Virus record (IMG/VR): IMGVR_UViG_3300022539_000485
Coordinates: 1 to 32,343 of that record
DNA length: 32,343 nucleotides
Direction: 5' to 3' (one strand)
Source: a virus
Shown: in pieces, positions 8,768-16,429 of the stretch
Position numbering within the stretch: position 1 is the first letter of the stretch
How the letters are laid out: the number at the start of each line of letters is the position of its first letter
The notes under the pieces: model-generated
The model's input: the letters and a program-made list of their open reading frames with translations, nothing else
Databases searched by the model: none
Told to the model about the DNA's origin: nothing
Made by a program: the position numbers and the translations under genes

Positions 8768-9292
8768 TTAAACAACTTTATACTTAGTACGTTTCTTTAT
8801 AACTTTAAGAACCGTTTTCCAATCGCCATTATGTATACTAATAGCTTTATCATCAATATAAAACTCTGCTGCAAGTTTTTCAGCAGTAATTCTATCAAAA
8901 TAAATACCTTTGTCTTTTAACCATTCGCTAACTTTCTTTATTTGATCTTCATGATTACCTCCAAGTTCATCAGCATTTTGTTTTGATACTCTTGTGGTAA
9001 ATATAACTATTTCATATCCATTTCCCCTTAACCAATCAATGACTTCCTTTGCACCGTCAAATGCATCGTCATAAATTGTTCCATTTTTATATCCTTTAGA
9101 ATATTTATGAATTGTTCCATCAAGATCAATCATTGCTCTTTTTGGGAGTTGTTCATTTTTATTTTCAGGATAAACGGTTCTTATAATCTGCCTTTTCTTT
9201 TTTCTCCGAGTTTTAGGAAATGAATCAATTGCAAACGAACCAACAGACTCACTATCTTCAACTTTTTCTAAAATTTTATCTATATAGTTCAT
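8768..9292 (-). CDS. HAD-superfamily phosphatase-like protein
   Basis: This 174-residue protein has the HAD motifs. Motif I is MIDLDGTI with nucleophile D56 and D58, motif II is IFTTR (T99/T100), the motif III lysine is about K139, and motif IV is YIDDKAI (D147, D148). A basic N-terminal extension (about residues 28-36, TRRKKKRQI) precedes the catalytic domain. Its small size and absent cap resemble phage nucleotide or polynucleotide 3'-phosphatase-like HAD proteins, but no kinase domain is attached, so the substrate is unknown. A class B promoter-like site lies about 20 nt upstream, and no clear Shine-Dalgarno is seen. Confidence 0.8.
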   Translation of the reverse strand: MNYIDKILEKVEDSESVGSFAIDSFPKTRRKKKRQIIRTVYPENKNEQLPKRAMIDLDGTIHKYSKGYKNGTIYDDAFDGAKEVIDWLRGNGYEIVIFTTRVSKQNADELGGNHEDQIKKVSEWLKDKGIYFDRITAEKLAAEFYIDDKAISIHNGDWKTVLKVIKKRTKYKVV

Positions 9293-9312
9293 TGATATTA
9301 CCGGTGATTAAT

Positions 9313-9327
9313 TTTATATTTTGTTCT
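9313..9327 (-). promoter_or_regulatory. Class B (late-type) promoter-like element for the HAD gene
   Basis: Read on the minus strand this is AGAACAAAATATAAA, 20 nt before the HAD gene ATG. The same 15-mer occurs before the minus genes at 14796 and 17964. The TATAAA core resembles T4-type late promoters; that role is inferred. Confidence 0.6.
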
Positions 9328-9365
9328 AAACTCAATAAGACATTGTTCATAAATTACCCAGTTAT

Positions 9366-9385
9366 CTATATATATTAATAAATGA
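9366..9385 (+). promoter_or_regulatory. Class A promoter-like element of island 1
   Basis: CTATATATATTAAT followed by AAATGAGAG, about 50 nt before the first plus-strand gene. The 14-mer is identical in six places in this window, always upstream of plus-strand units. Confidence 0.65.
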
Positions 9386-9431
9386 GAGATAAATCATTTG
9401 ACTTTTAATTTTTCATGAAAGGAGATTAAAA

Positions 9432-9812
9432 ATGACTAAAAGCAGTGGAAGTATTATAGGACTTCCAACAGTTGTTTTTATTTGTTGGGTCGCTTATGCA
9501 TTTTTCAGTAACGGTGACGATGATCAAAAAAAGACTGAAGTCAAAACAGAAGAAGAGCAGATCATCTCAGAAGAAACAAAAAAAGAGGTTGAGAAAAGTT
9601 TGCGAGAAATTGTCACTTCAGCTAAAAAAGCATATGAGGAAGTGAAAAAAGATCTCGGCAAACAACAGAAAGAAGGTGAGAAAATTGACGAGACACAAGA
9701 TCAGCAAACGCCTGAAGAAGAAGTTATTGAAAAAAGAGAAGAAGAGAAGTTGGAAACTCTCAAACCTCTGGAAGAAAAAACCAGAGAAGAAGTAGAGTTT
9801 AAAAGATTATGA
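9432..9812 (+). CDS. Membrane-anchored charged coiled-coil protein
   Basis: The 126-residue product has one hydrophobic segment at about residues 8-25 (IIGLPTVVFICWVAYAFF). A long, highly charged Glu/Lys-rich region follows, predicted coiled coil and disordered. No catalytic motif is seen. GAAAGGAG precedes the ATG. Its stop overlaps the start of the radical SAM gene (ATGA), so the two are translationally coupled. It may anchor or scaffold the island's other products at the membrane, which is inference. Confidence 0.8.
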   Translation: MTKSSGSIIGLPTVVFICWVAYAFFSNGDDDQKKTEVKTEEEQIISEETKKEVEKSLREIVTSAKKAYEEVKKDLGKQQKEGEKIDETQDQQTPEEEVIEKREEEKLETLKPLEEKTREEVEFKRL

Positions 9813-10822
9813 TATTTTTTGATAAAGTTTTCAGAAACTCTGATTATGAAATCTTTTTTAATTCAGCTAGTGGACTTGAGACAATACGAGGGAGCAATGG
9901 TAAAGAAGACCCATTTTCTTTATATTTACCTTCATTATTAGACGTGGGCATTATGGGACACTGTAAACATAAATGCTCATTTTGTTACCAAGGACATTCA
10001 AATAAACCCAATATGAAAATCGAGGATTTCAAATCAATTATAGATCAAGTAAAGCACCATACAAATCAGGTTGCTTTAGGAGGTAGAGGTGATCCGAATC
10101 ATCACGAGAATTTTGAAGAGATAATCTCATATGCTCGTAAGAATGGAGTTGTACCAAACTATACAACAAGCGGTATTGATTTAACAGATAAGCAAATTGA
10201 AATATCAAAAATGTGTGGAGCAGTTGCAGTTTCTGACTATGGAGCGGATTACACATATGAAGCTCTAGAAAAGTTAATGGATGCAAAAATAAAAACCAAT
10301 ATTCATTTAATATTTGCCAAGCACACATTTAGCATGGCAACAAGAATTCTATATGGTTACCATCCCTGGTTACATCATACAAGAAATTCTACCAAAAAAC
10401 TTGTCGATATTGATAGATTAAATGCTGTAATATTTTTATTATTTAAACCAGCAGGTGCCGGAAAAGATCTTGATTGGAAACCAACTAACTATCATTTTTC
10501 ATCATTTGCAAACCTTGTCTTTAACCCAAAGTCCAAGTTCAAAATTGGAATGGACAGTTGTTTAGTTAATCATGTCTTAAAATATGTTGAACCAAACAAA
10601 CTTCAAAAAATGTCAATTGATACATGCGAAGGTTCAAGGATGTCAGCATATATTACTCCAGATATGAAAATGATGCCCTGTAGTTTTGCAGACGAAAGCA
10701 AATGGTCAATTCCAATAAAGGGTAAAAAAGATATTAATTATATTTGGAATCGTTCAATGAAGTTTAAATCGTTTAGAACAATATTGCGAAAAAATCAAAT
10801 GTGTTGCCCATTAGGACTATAG
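9809..10822 (+). CDS. Radical SAM enzyme with SPASM-like C-terminal cysteines
   Basis: The 337-residue protein has the radical SAM CxxxCxxC cluster motif at C52, C56 and C59 (HCKHKCSFCYQG) and a GGRGDP stretch at 91-96, where GGEP-type motifs sit. The C-terminal third carries C251, C273, C291, C332 and C333 in a context (TCEGSRMSAYITPD, then MPCSF) like SPASM/twitch auxiliary-cluster domains of peptide-modifying enzymes. It overlaps the upstream gene by 4 nt and is followed 13 nt later by a gene for a protein with a conserved-looking Ser-rich N-terminus, a candidate substrate. The actual reaction is unknown. Radical SAM enzymes of this kind are unusual within a tail gene cluster. Confidence 0.88.
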   Translation: MIFFDKVFRNSDYEIFFNSASGLETIRGSNGKEDPFSLYLPSLLDVGIMGHCKHKCSFCYQGHSNKPNMKIEDFKSIIDQVKHHTNQVALGGRGDPNHHENFEEIISYARKNGVVPNYTTSGIDLTDKQIEISKMCGAVAVSDYGADYTYEALEKLMDAKIKTNIHLIFAKHTFSMATRILYGYHPWLHHTRNSTKKLVDIDRLNAVIFLLFKPAGAGKDLDWKPTNYHFSSFANLVFNPKSKFKIGMDSCLVNHVLKYVEPNKLQKMSIDTCEGSRMSAYITPDMKMMPCSFADESKWSIPIKGKKDINYIWNRSMKFKSFRTILRKNQMCCPLGL

Positions 10823-10835
10823 GAGACAACTAAAA

Positions 10836-11339
10836 ATGAAAATCAAAACCGATTTCGTAACCAACTCTAGTTCTTCATCTTTCATTGTCGTCTGGCCCTG
10901 TAAAATTACAAATAGAGGGCATGTATCTAAATATATACATAAACCAGACTTCGTCGATATTATTTTTAGAGATGCTATAAAACAAAAACCTCATAAACTT
11001 GGTCCAAGATGCATTTCTAAACTGGTTGCAGAACTCAGGACTGGTTATGTTGATGGTATTGAAGATTCTTGGAACCTTCAAGAAAAATTCTGTAAAAGAG
11101 AAGGTATCAAAACAGGAGACATTTGGAAAAATGAGCAATGGCGTGACTTGTGTTGGGAAGAAACAGATATTATTCGATTAGGGCAGGCAAAAGAAAAAGC
11201 TAAAGATTTTATATCAAGGAGTGGTAAAGGATATGTATACTATTTTGAATATGCTGATGAAGATGGTGGAATCTTTGCTAAACTGGAACACGACAACGAC
11301 TGGGGCGGACTCCCGTGTATCAGGGTTAGCCACCACTAA
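10836..11339 (+). CDS. Protein with N-terminal TDFVTNSSSSSF motif, candidate partner of the radical SAM enzyme
   Basis: This 167-residue protein begins MKIKTDFVTNSSSSSFIVV. I recall such an N-terminus from assorted bacterial and phage proteins of unknown function, but I cannot cite a defined family. The rest is mixed alpha/beta, with Cys and His residues including a CIRVSHH terminus. AGGAGA precedes the ATG, and the gene starts 13 nt after the radical SAM gene. The pairing makes it a plausible substrate or partner of the radical SAM protein, but no processing site or core peptide is proven. Confidence 0.78.
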   Translation: MKIKTDFVTNSSSSSFIVVWPCKITNRGHVSKYIHKPDFVDIIFRDAIKQKPHKLGPRCISKLVAELRTGYVDGIEDSWNLQEKFCKREGIKTGDIWKNEQWRDLCWEETDIIRLGQAKEKAKDFISRSGKGYVYYFEYADEDGGIFAKLEHDNDWGGLPCIRVSHH

Positions 11340-11364
11340 TCTTATTCATCCAGGAGAAGACGAT

Positions 11365-11895
11365 ATGAATATGAACATTGATAATCCAGATGATCACAGA
11401 GAATTAAATACCAGACTTAAAAATTATGTTATGGCTGAATTTGTTGCTGTCCCTCCTGATTTCGACTATCGGAGTCATTTAACCATGAGGGAACAAATTG
11501 GTATTTTCAATATTAAAGATGTTAATCTGAGTCAGGTTGATATTATATCAAGTGCAGTTGCAAACTCTGCCGTTTTTAGCACTCTAAATAATGCATTATT
11601 AGAACCTAAGTCATGTTTCTTTTTCCTACAACTACTATCAGAACTAAATCTAATTCTTAAGAAAATTGATAATCCTGTAAGAAGGAATCAGGATCAATAT
11701 GAGGCAATTGCAAAAAGGTGGAATGACGGCCGGTACACGTATGTTCGAGGTCAAGAGGTTGAAAGAATAAGTTTTCTTATTGTAAATATTGTTCCTCTAA
11801 TGGGTCAAAACATTATTGACGAAGCGTTGGGTGCATTGAATGAACTAAAAAAGTATCAAGATGAAATCAACAACAATAACTATAAATTTGATTAG
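11365..11895 (+). CDS. Uncharacterised 176-residue protein, last gene of island 1
   Basis: I choose the ATG at 11365, preceded by CAGGAGAAGA. The longer frame from 11221 lies inside the upstream gene. The protein is predicted largely helical, with a NIKDVNLSQVDIISSAVANS segment, a hydrophobic FFFLQLLSELNLIL stretch and an Asn-rich C-terminus. No catalytic motif is recognised. It sits 25 nt after the Ser-motif gene and ends just before a bidirectional terminator, so it belongs to the same transcript. Function unknown. Confidence 0.75.
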   Translation: MNMNIDNPDDHRELNTRLKNYVMAEFVAVPPDFDYRSHLTMREQIGIFNIKDVNLSQVDIISSAVANSAVFSTLNNALLEPKSCFFFLQLLSELNLILKKIDNPVRRNQDQYEAIAKRWNDGRYTYVRGQEVERISFLIVNIVPLMGQNIIDEALGALNELKKYQDEINNNNYKFD

Positions 11896-11930
11896 AGCTG
11901 ACTGTTATTAAGCTACTAGCACTAACGGAA

Positions 11931-11973
11931 AAAGAGCCACTCAAGATTTAATCTCGAGTGACTCTTTTTTTTG
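11931..11973. terminator. Bidirectional intrinsic terminator between convergent genes
   Basis: The arms AAAGAG-C-CACTC (11931-11942) and GAGTG-A-CTCTTT (11956-11967) pair. An inner AGAT/ATCT stem extends the hairpin. It is followed by a run of T on the plus strand and preceded by A's, so it can stop both island 1 and the sheath transcript. Confidence 0.88.
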
Positions 11974-11979
11974 GTTAAA

Positions 11980-13932
11980 TTATACAATAAAGAAGTTCAG
12001 TTCAATTTGTTCTACAGTTCTTGTAGGTTCTAGTAATACATTAACGTGGAATTTCTTCGTGCGTCGTTCATAAGATGTTGCGCTTACTTCTACTGAAAAG
12101 TTTGTTAGACCACGTTTCTTCTTAATTACTTCAAGAAAGTCAACTAGATTACCTGCTACAAGAGACCAAGTGATCGCATCGTTTTGTTCAAAGATGAAGA
12201 AACGACAGAAATCTTCAAATGCTCTCTTGATATATAGAATAAGTCTAACAATATTCAAGTCTTGTAAAGCGCTCGCTTTCGCTTGAGATGTTAACTGACC
12301 CCATACAACATATCCAGGATTGAATTTCACAATCGGATTTAGTTGTTTTAGATACAGTTGATCCCTTTCTCCAAGTCTTGGATTGAAACGAAGTTCTTTA
12401 ATTGTGTCGATTGCTGCTCTATTGAAACCAGCTGCTGCGAACCAAAGTTCAGCTACAGTATCGTTTCTTGGTAGAATATATGACATGTGATAAATTGGTG
12501 AGAACCACACATCCTGTCCTGTAAATGAATCAAATACTTTATTATATGATTCATATAGAGCAATAAAGTAATTATTAAATTTATTAGTATTATTTCTTGC
12601 AGCAAGAGATAGAGTAACGGTAGAGTTATCACCATTATCAACAATACCAACACAGTCACGTCTTGTTTGACATAAGGTACTAATCGCAGTTTTAACATCA
12701 GATGGGTACCCACAATCAAATACCATTGAGAAGTAAGTGTTTTCATTATCAAGTACAGTATCATCAATGATGCCACTATATGATTGATTCAAAAGTAGTG
12801 TAGCTTCAACAGTATCTAAAGAACCATCAGCTTCTAATAAATCTCCATCATTTCCCCTTTTGAGTGGTACAGGATTTGCAGATGTAAATGCTTGAGCAAC
12901 TGAACCATAAGATTTCTTAATACGATATTCAATCGCAGAAGCATTATCAAAAGTCGATATACTACCATTCCAGGTTTGTGTTGATAGTGATACTTCAGAA
13001 AAGACGTTAATTATTGAATCTTCTGCTCCAGAAGCAGCTCCACACCAACCCCAGATTTCAATTCCTCTGGCATCCTTAGCGACAATAACATAATCACCTG
13101 TGCCAGTTCCTTCCCAATCAGAGAAATCTTGTTTAATATCTGTAAGATCAGCAGAACCCGATGTTAATGTAACTTGTATATTTGTATCAATATCTTTATC
13201 ATAAATTTTAATATTTTCAATATATCCAGCAGATAAACGATCTGTGCTTTCACTAATCCACATCTCTGCTTTAAGAACTGATGAATATGTATTTAATATA
13301 TCGACAATCCAAATTGAATCTCCTGCACTATCTTTCGCTGTTTTTTCAAACGAAACTTCGAACGATTCAATAATTGCATCTTGACCATCAGATTGTCTTT
13401 CATAGATGTCTAGGATATATTGATCCCAAAGCGTTGGATTAGAAACTTCCGTTAATCTTACACCTATTTTATTATACCATTGCCCCCTTCCGATTGGATA
13501 TAAGAAGCAAACTGGGTATGCAGTACTATCTTGTGCTAAATTAGTTCCAAACTCACTGACTGCGTTCATACCTTCTACAAATGTAATCTGCATACCAGCA
13601 GTTGAATCTCCAGGAACGATTGTTGCATCGATCCTCATGTTTGCATACGCAGCATTATCAGAAAGAACTCTCATGAAGAAAAGAGAACCCGATTCTCCCA
13701 AATAATTGTACGCGCAATATGGACCTTGTCCGTAGTTTTTGCCATATGTTGCAATGTTTGGTTCACCATATTCCGAAATATAATCAGCTCTTGATCCAAT
13801 AAATTTTAAAGTGTTATCTTCTCCTTTTTCGGTAAGAGCTGCGATGAATCCAATTGTTGAGGGTACGGCCTGAACAAACTGAGAAAGGTCAATAATTTTA
13901 CTAAAAACTCCTTGTGAAACGTTAGCAGCCAT
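11980..13932 (-). CDS. Contractile tail sheath protein
   Basis: The 650-residue product is a myophage tail sheath, which forms the contractile cylinder around the tube. The N-terminus has SQFVQAVPSTIGFIAALTEKG, followed by GSRADYISEYGEPN, a typical sheath opening. The C-terminal domain has WFAAAGFNRAAIDTIKELRF, LYLKQLNPIVKFNPGYVVWG and RLILYIKRAFEDFCRFFIFE, the conserved polymerisation region of sheaths. Length is close to T4 gp18 (about 660). AGGAGG lies 10 nt before the ATG. A 174-nt leader-like gap separates it from the upstream gene and contains a TATAAATT sequence on the coding strand that could be a late promoter. Confidence 0.93.
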   Translation of the reverse strand: MAANVSQGVFSKIIDLSQFVQAVPSTIGFIAALTEKGEDNTLKFIGSRADYISEYGEPNIATYGKNYGQGPYCAYNYLGESGSLFFMRVLSDNAAYANMRIDATIVPGDSTAGMQITFVEGMNAVSEFGTNLAQDSTAYPVCFLYPIGRGQWYNKIGVRLTEVSNPTLWDQYILDIYERQSDGQDAIIESFEVSFEKTAKDSAGDSIWIVDILNTYSSVLKAEMWISESTDRLSAGYIENIKIYDKDIDTNIQVTLTSGSADLTDIKQDFSDWEGTGTGDYVIVAKDARGIEIWGWCGAASGAEDSIINVFSEVSLSTQTWNGSISTFDNASAIEYRIKKSYGSVAQAFTSANPVPLKRGNDGDLLEADGSLDTVEATLLLNQSYSGIIDDTVLDNENTYFSMVFDCGYPSDVKTAISTLCQTRRDCVGIVDNGDNSTVTLSLAARNNTNKFNNYFIALYESYNKVFDSFTGQDVWFSPIYHMSYILPRNDTVAELWFAAAGFNRAAIDTIKELRFNPRLGERDQLYLKQLNPIVKFNPGYVVWGQLTSQAKASALQDLNIVRLILYIKRAFEDFCRFFIFEQNDAITWSLVAGNLVDFLEVIKKKRGLTNFSVEVSATSYERRTKKFHVNVLLEPTRTVEQIELNFFIV

Positions 13933-14036
13933 TAGCGTATCCTCCTACTTAAAATTTTTTCTCTGTTATTTAATTCTAATCTTTTTCTATAGATAGTAAA
14001 AATCTCCTTGAAACATTTTCAGAATTTATAATTTTT

Positions 14037-14114
14037 CTATTTATTCTTTTTAGATACGCTTTCTAAAATCTCTATTGTCATTAATTGTTGCATGACAAGT
14101 AATACATTAAACAT
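14037..14114 (-). CDS. Possible 25-residue ORF after the fibre-like gene
   Basis: An ATG overlapping the stop region of the 229-residue gene opens a frame (MFNVLLVMQQLMTIEILES and six more residues) in the gap before the sheath gene. Codon usage resembles the neighbours, but no Shine-Dalgarno is clear and the ORF is very short. It could be chance. Confidence 0.22.
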   Translation of the reverse strand: MFNVLLVMQQLMTIEILESVSKKNK

Positions 14115-14796
14115 ATAAGAACCAAGAAAAGATGAGTCTTCGATCAGATGTTTTAACAATTGATGGAAAAGTAACCCTTGAAAAAAGTGTAAATTGACCG
14201 CTGTAACCTCCTACAGAAGATTCAGCTGTAAATAAACCAGCTTCGCTTATTTCTTTTTCATTTGCATAAGTGATACCAACTGTGGTAATAATTTTGATTA
14301 CTAACCATTTATCATCATTAAGTATATCTTGTTCAAAGGCAATTGAGTCAAATGGCATCTTATAATAACCAGTTTCTGGATGGGTAGCATCTGCAGTATT
14401 ATAATCAGCAACAGTTCCAGCTACTGTTGTAATCATGATCTGAGAAGATAATGCTATATCTTCTAAAGTTGGTGGTGTAGGATTCAATGGATCTCCTAGA
14501 ATAACTCCACCATCTCCAAGACCAAACCAAGTAATAAATTCATCCTTTGAAGATGGGACACTTGTATTAGCTATATTAACTACTCTTTGAGCTATCCATT
14601 CCCTTCCCACATAAAGAACTAAGTTGCTTTTTCCAACTAGTTTTCTGTTTCCAGAATCATCCACCTCATAGATTTCAACATAACCTTCTGGACTTCTCTT
14701 TTTTGCTCTGATGTTGGCACTAATTGAATCATTTAAACAATTGTCCCCATAAAAATCTCTGGCAACAATTTCTATTGTCTCAATTTTCTTTTCCAT
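14107..14796 (-). CDS. Tail fibre / baseplate-like virion protein (229 aa)
   Basis: The protein is beta-rich. It has a YVGREWIAQRVVN stretch, a glycine-rich WFGLGDGGVI segment with a Pro/Thr-rich PLNPTPPTLED following, and a C-terminal EISEAGLFTAES with LFSRVTFPSIVKTSD. These patterns recur in small myophage fibre or baseplate-peripheral proteins. AAGGAAA precedes the ATG and a class B promoter-like site lies 30 nt upstream, so it can be expressed on its own with the sheath gene. Exact location in the virion is not determinable. Confidence 0.65.
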   Translation of the reverse strand: MEKKIETIEIVARDFYGDNCLNDSISANIRAKKRSPEGYVEIYEVDDSGNRKLVGKSNLVLYVGREWIAQRVVNIANTSVPSSKDEFITWFGLGDGGVILGDPLNPTPPTLEDIALSSQIMITTVAGTVADYNTADATHPETGYYKMPFDSIAFEQDILNDDKWLVIKIITTVGITYANEKEISEAGLFTAESSVGGYSGQFTLFSRVTFPSIVKTSDRRLIFSWFLYV

Positions 14797-14826
14797 ATTA
14801 TAGTTTCCTTCTAAATGGTGGTATAC

Positions 14827-14841
14827 TTTATATTTTGTTCT
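14827..14841 (-). promoter_or_regulatory. Class B (late-type) promoter-like element
   Basis: AGAACAAAATATAAA on the minus strand, 30 nt before the 229-residue gene. It is identical to the sites at 9313 and 18001. Confidence 0.62.
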
Positions 14842-14878
14842 TATTATTCAGAGGGTTTAGATCTATATTAAAATAGGA

Positions 14879-14927
14879 GGGTGCTAGAGAGTAGTGAGCC
14901 ATATTTGTCATTACAGCTCTAGCGCCC
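14879..14927 (-). terminator. Long two-part hairpin downstream of the His-rich gene
   Basis: GGGTGCTAGAG (14879-14889) pairs with CTCTAGCGCCC (14917-14927). Inside, GTAGTGA (14891-14897) pairs with TCATTAC (14908-14914). On the minus strand a modest U-rich tract (CTATTTTAAT) follows, so it probably ends the 308-residue gene's transcript. On the plus strand GTGCT could instead pair with AGCAC at 14940-14944, before six T's. Confidence 0.55.
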
Positions 14928-14951
14928 CCGATGAAACCCAGCACTTTTTTG

Positions 14952-15878
14952 TTATTCTAAAAATGTCCCACAAATAGGACAATATTTAAATGATGATTTA
15001 GATTTTGTTCCACAAGTTGAACATTGAAGTTTAGTTGACACAGTTACAGATTGTTGAACTTTAGTTCCGCTTCCACTAATTCCTCTCAACTGAATAGTAA
15101 TAACTTGTGACTGTTCTAATTCTCCAATTGCTCCATATCTAAATGATTGATGGCATTCAAAACCTTTAACAGTAATACCCTCATCATCTAATGGTTGACC
15201 AAGAGATTCAATACCAAGAGAATCGACTTGAACCATATTAACATTAATATCGTTAATAGTCTTAGTACTAATATCTCCAGCACAATTCTCAGCTTTCATC
15301 CCTTTAACTTCATCACCCGAATTTATAAATGTTGCCTGATCTGAATCTGATCCAGCTGACAAACTATTTGATGAACTATATTTTATAGTCGAGTCTCCAG
15401 TAAACCAATCTCTATAATTCCAATCAAAGGTTGTTCTTGGATAATATCTTGGATAATAGTAGTCATGATGGTGATGGTGATGATCATGATGAACATCATG
15501 AATAATTGTCTTTGTAACGAATTCTGGTCTTGGTTTTTCAAATGCAAACTCAACTCGAACTAAACCATCGTCAATTTTATCACCTCTATGTTCCTGAACT
15601 TGTTTCGTCTTTTGAATGAATTTAAAACGATTTCTAGCAACTGTACCGCTAAGGAATCCCTCAAGTTCAGTACTAGAATTTGGTTCAAGAATTATAGAAT
15701 TGTAATCCAAAACATCTTGCCCGTCGATATGAACTTTAACAGATGCTTTTCTTGAGTTGAGATTTTTAAGAAGAAGTGTGTATTCACTTCCAAAAGGTAG
15801 GTGAACAGCTCCATCCTTAATTCTCAGGATTTTGCCATTACATTTTACTTCGGCTACGAAATTGTCTTTATACGTCAT
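14952..15878 (-). CDS. Protein with natural polyhistidine tract and C-terminal zinc ribbon
   Basis: This 308-residue protein has an N-terminal beta domain (about 1-118) with LPFGSEYTLLLKNLNSRKAS and VHIDGQDV. A linker follows with H127, H130, H131 and six consecutive His at 133-138, then a Tyr/Arg/Pro run (YYYPRYYPR). A Ser/Asp-rich middle comes next, and the C-terminus ends in a zinc ribbon CSTCG...YCPICG. The architecture suggests metal binding and protein-protein contacts. It sits between the fibre-like gene and a prepilin-like moron, with AAAAGGAG before the ATG. It is probably virion-related, but I do not know a function. Confidence 0.78.
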   Translation of the reverse strand: MTYKDNFVAEVKCNGKILRIKDGAVHLPFGSEYTLLLKNLNSRKASVKVHIDGQDVLDYNSIILEPNSSTELEGFLSGTVARNRFKFIQKTKQVQEHRGDKIDDGLVRVEFAFEKPRPEFVTKTIIHDVHHDHHHHHHDYYYPRYYPRTTFDWNYRDWFTGDSTIKYSSSNSLSAGSDSDQATFINSGDEVKGMKAENCAGDISTKTINDINVNMVQVDSLGIESLGQPLDDEGITVKGFECHQSFRYGAIGELEQSQVITIQLRGISGSGTKVQQSVTVSTKLQCSTCGTKSKSSFKYCPICGTFLE

Positions 15879-15953
15879 GATAGTATCTCCTTTTACAGGT
15901 TACAGACTAGAACCTCAGATTTGCTTAAAGTCTGTTAGATTTATCATGCTGGG

Positions 15954-15971
15954 TTTATATTAATATGTTCT
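15954..15971 (-). promoter_or_regulatory. Variant class B element upstream of the His-rich gene
   Basis: On the minus strand this reads AGAACATATTAATATAAA, a variant with 3 extra nt between AGAACA and TATAAA. It lies about 75 nt before the 308-residue gene. The leader carries complementary ACAGACT/AGTCTGT arms (15902-15908 and 15929-15935) that could form a hairpin. Confidence 0.4.
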
Positions 15972-15973
15972 TA

Positions 15974-15996
15974 CTATATATATTAATTAGTGAAAG
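15974..15996 (+). promoter_or_regulatory. Class A promoter-like element of the prepilin-like gene
   Basis: CTATATATATTAAT followed by TAGTGAAAG, about 37 nt before the ATG of the prepilin-like gene. Part of the repeated promoter block. Confidence 0.68.
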
Positions 15997-16032
15997 AAGA
16001 AAACTATTAATCTTATTATCGGGAGGATAAAA

Positions 16033-16407
16033 ATGAAAAATCAAAAAGGTTTTACCTTTATTGAGATAATAGCGGTAATAGTGATAATAAGTATGATATG
16101 TATTGTTATACTTCCAAGAATGTATTGCTTAAGTGAATCTGCTAGAAAGCAGGTCATTAAAAGTATCAATATCGAGCTTAATGGTAGAGAAATGACAGCA
16201 TGGGTTTACACTCATCTGGACTATGGATTTAAGTCCGATGAACAAGTATTTACTTATGTTGACCATCAACTTAATGGTTGCACATGGAACTTTATTGATA
16301 TTTCTGGAGGAATCTTACAATACGAAAAAACCGTTATACATCTCAACAGAAGGCCAGCAAGTGCAGAAACTCCCGCTAGATGGTCTGCTACGGGAACAAA
16401 GAATTAA
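16033..16407 (+). CDS. Type IV prepilin / pseudopilin-like protein
   Basis: The 124-residue protein begins MKNQKGFTFIEIIAVIVIIS. This is the class III signal of type IV pilins: a short basic leader, G, then F-T-F-I-E with Glu at position 5 of the predicted mature chain, and a hydrophobic helix to about residue 28. Host prepilin peptidase would be expected to cut after G6. The remainder has Cys at 31 and 87 and mixed beta content, and is shorter than most major pilins, closer to minor pilins or pseudopilins. GGGAGGAT precedes the ATG. The gene has its own promoter-like element and terminator on the plus strand amid minus-strand late genes, like a moron. Confidence 0.85.
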   Translation: MKNQKGFTFIEIIAVIVIISMICIVILPRMYCLSESARKQVIKSINIELNGREMTAWVYTHLDYGFKSDEQVFTYVDHQLNGCTWNFIDISGGILQYEKTVIHLNRRPASAETPARWSATGTKN

Positions 16408-16429
16408 AATATCTTTTTAATAGTGTAAA

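Larger units (their letters stand above)
15927..15997 (+). repeat. Promoter-block repeat, copy 1
   Basis: About 70 bp, beginning AAAGTCTGTTAGATTTATC and continuing ATGCTGG. It ends in TTCTTACTATATATATTAAT with an AGTGAAAG tail. It matches 16508-16583 at both ends, with a diverged AT-rich middle. Copy 1 lies between the divergent His-rich and prepilin-like genes. Confidence 0.75.

Noticed and set aside
12453-12776. 107-residue frame inside the sheath gene
   Set aside because: Shadow of the sheath coding sequence; hydrophobic and without a ribosome-binding site.
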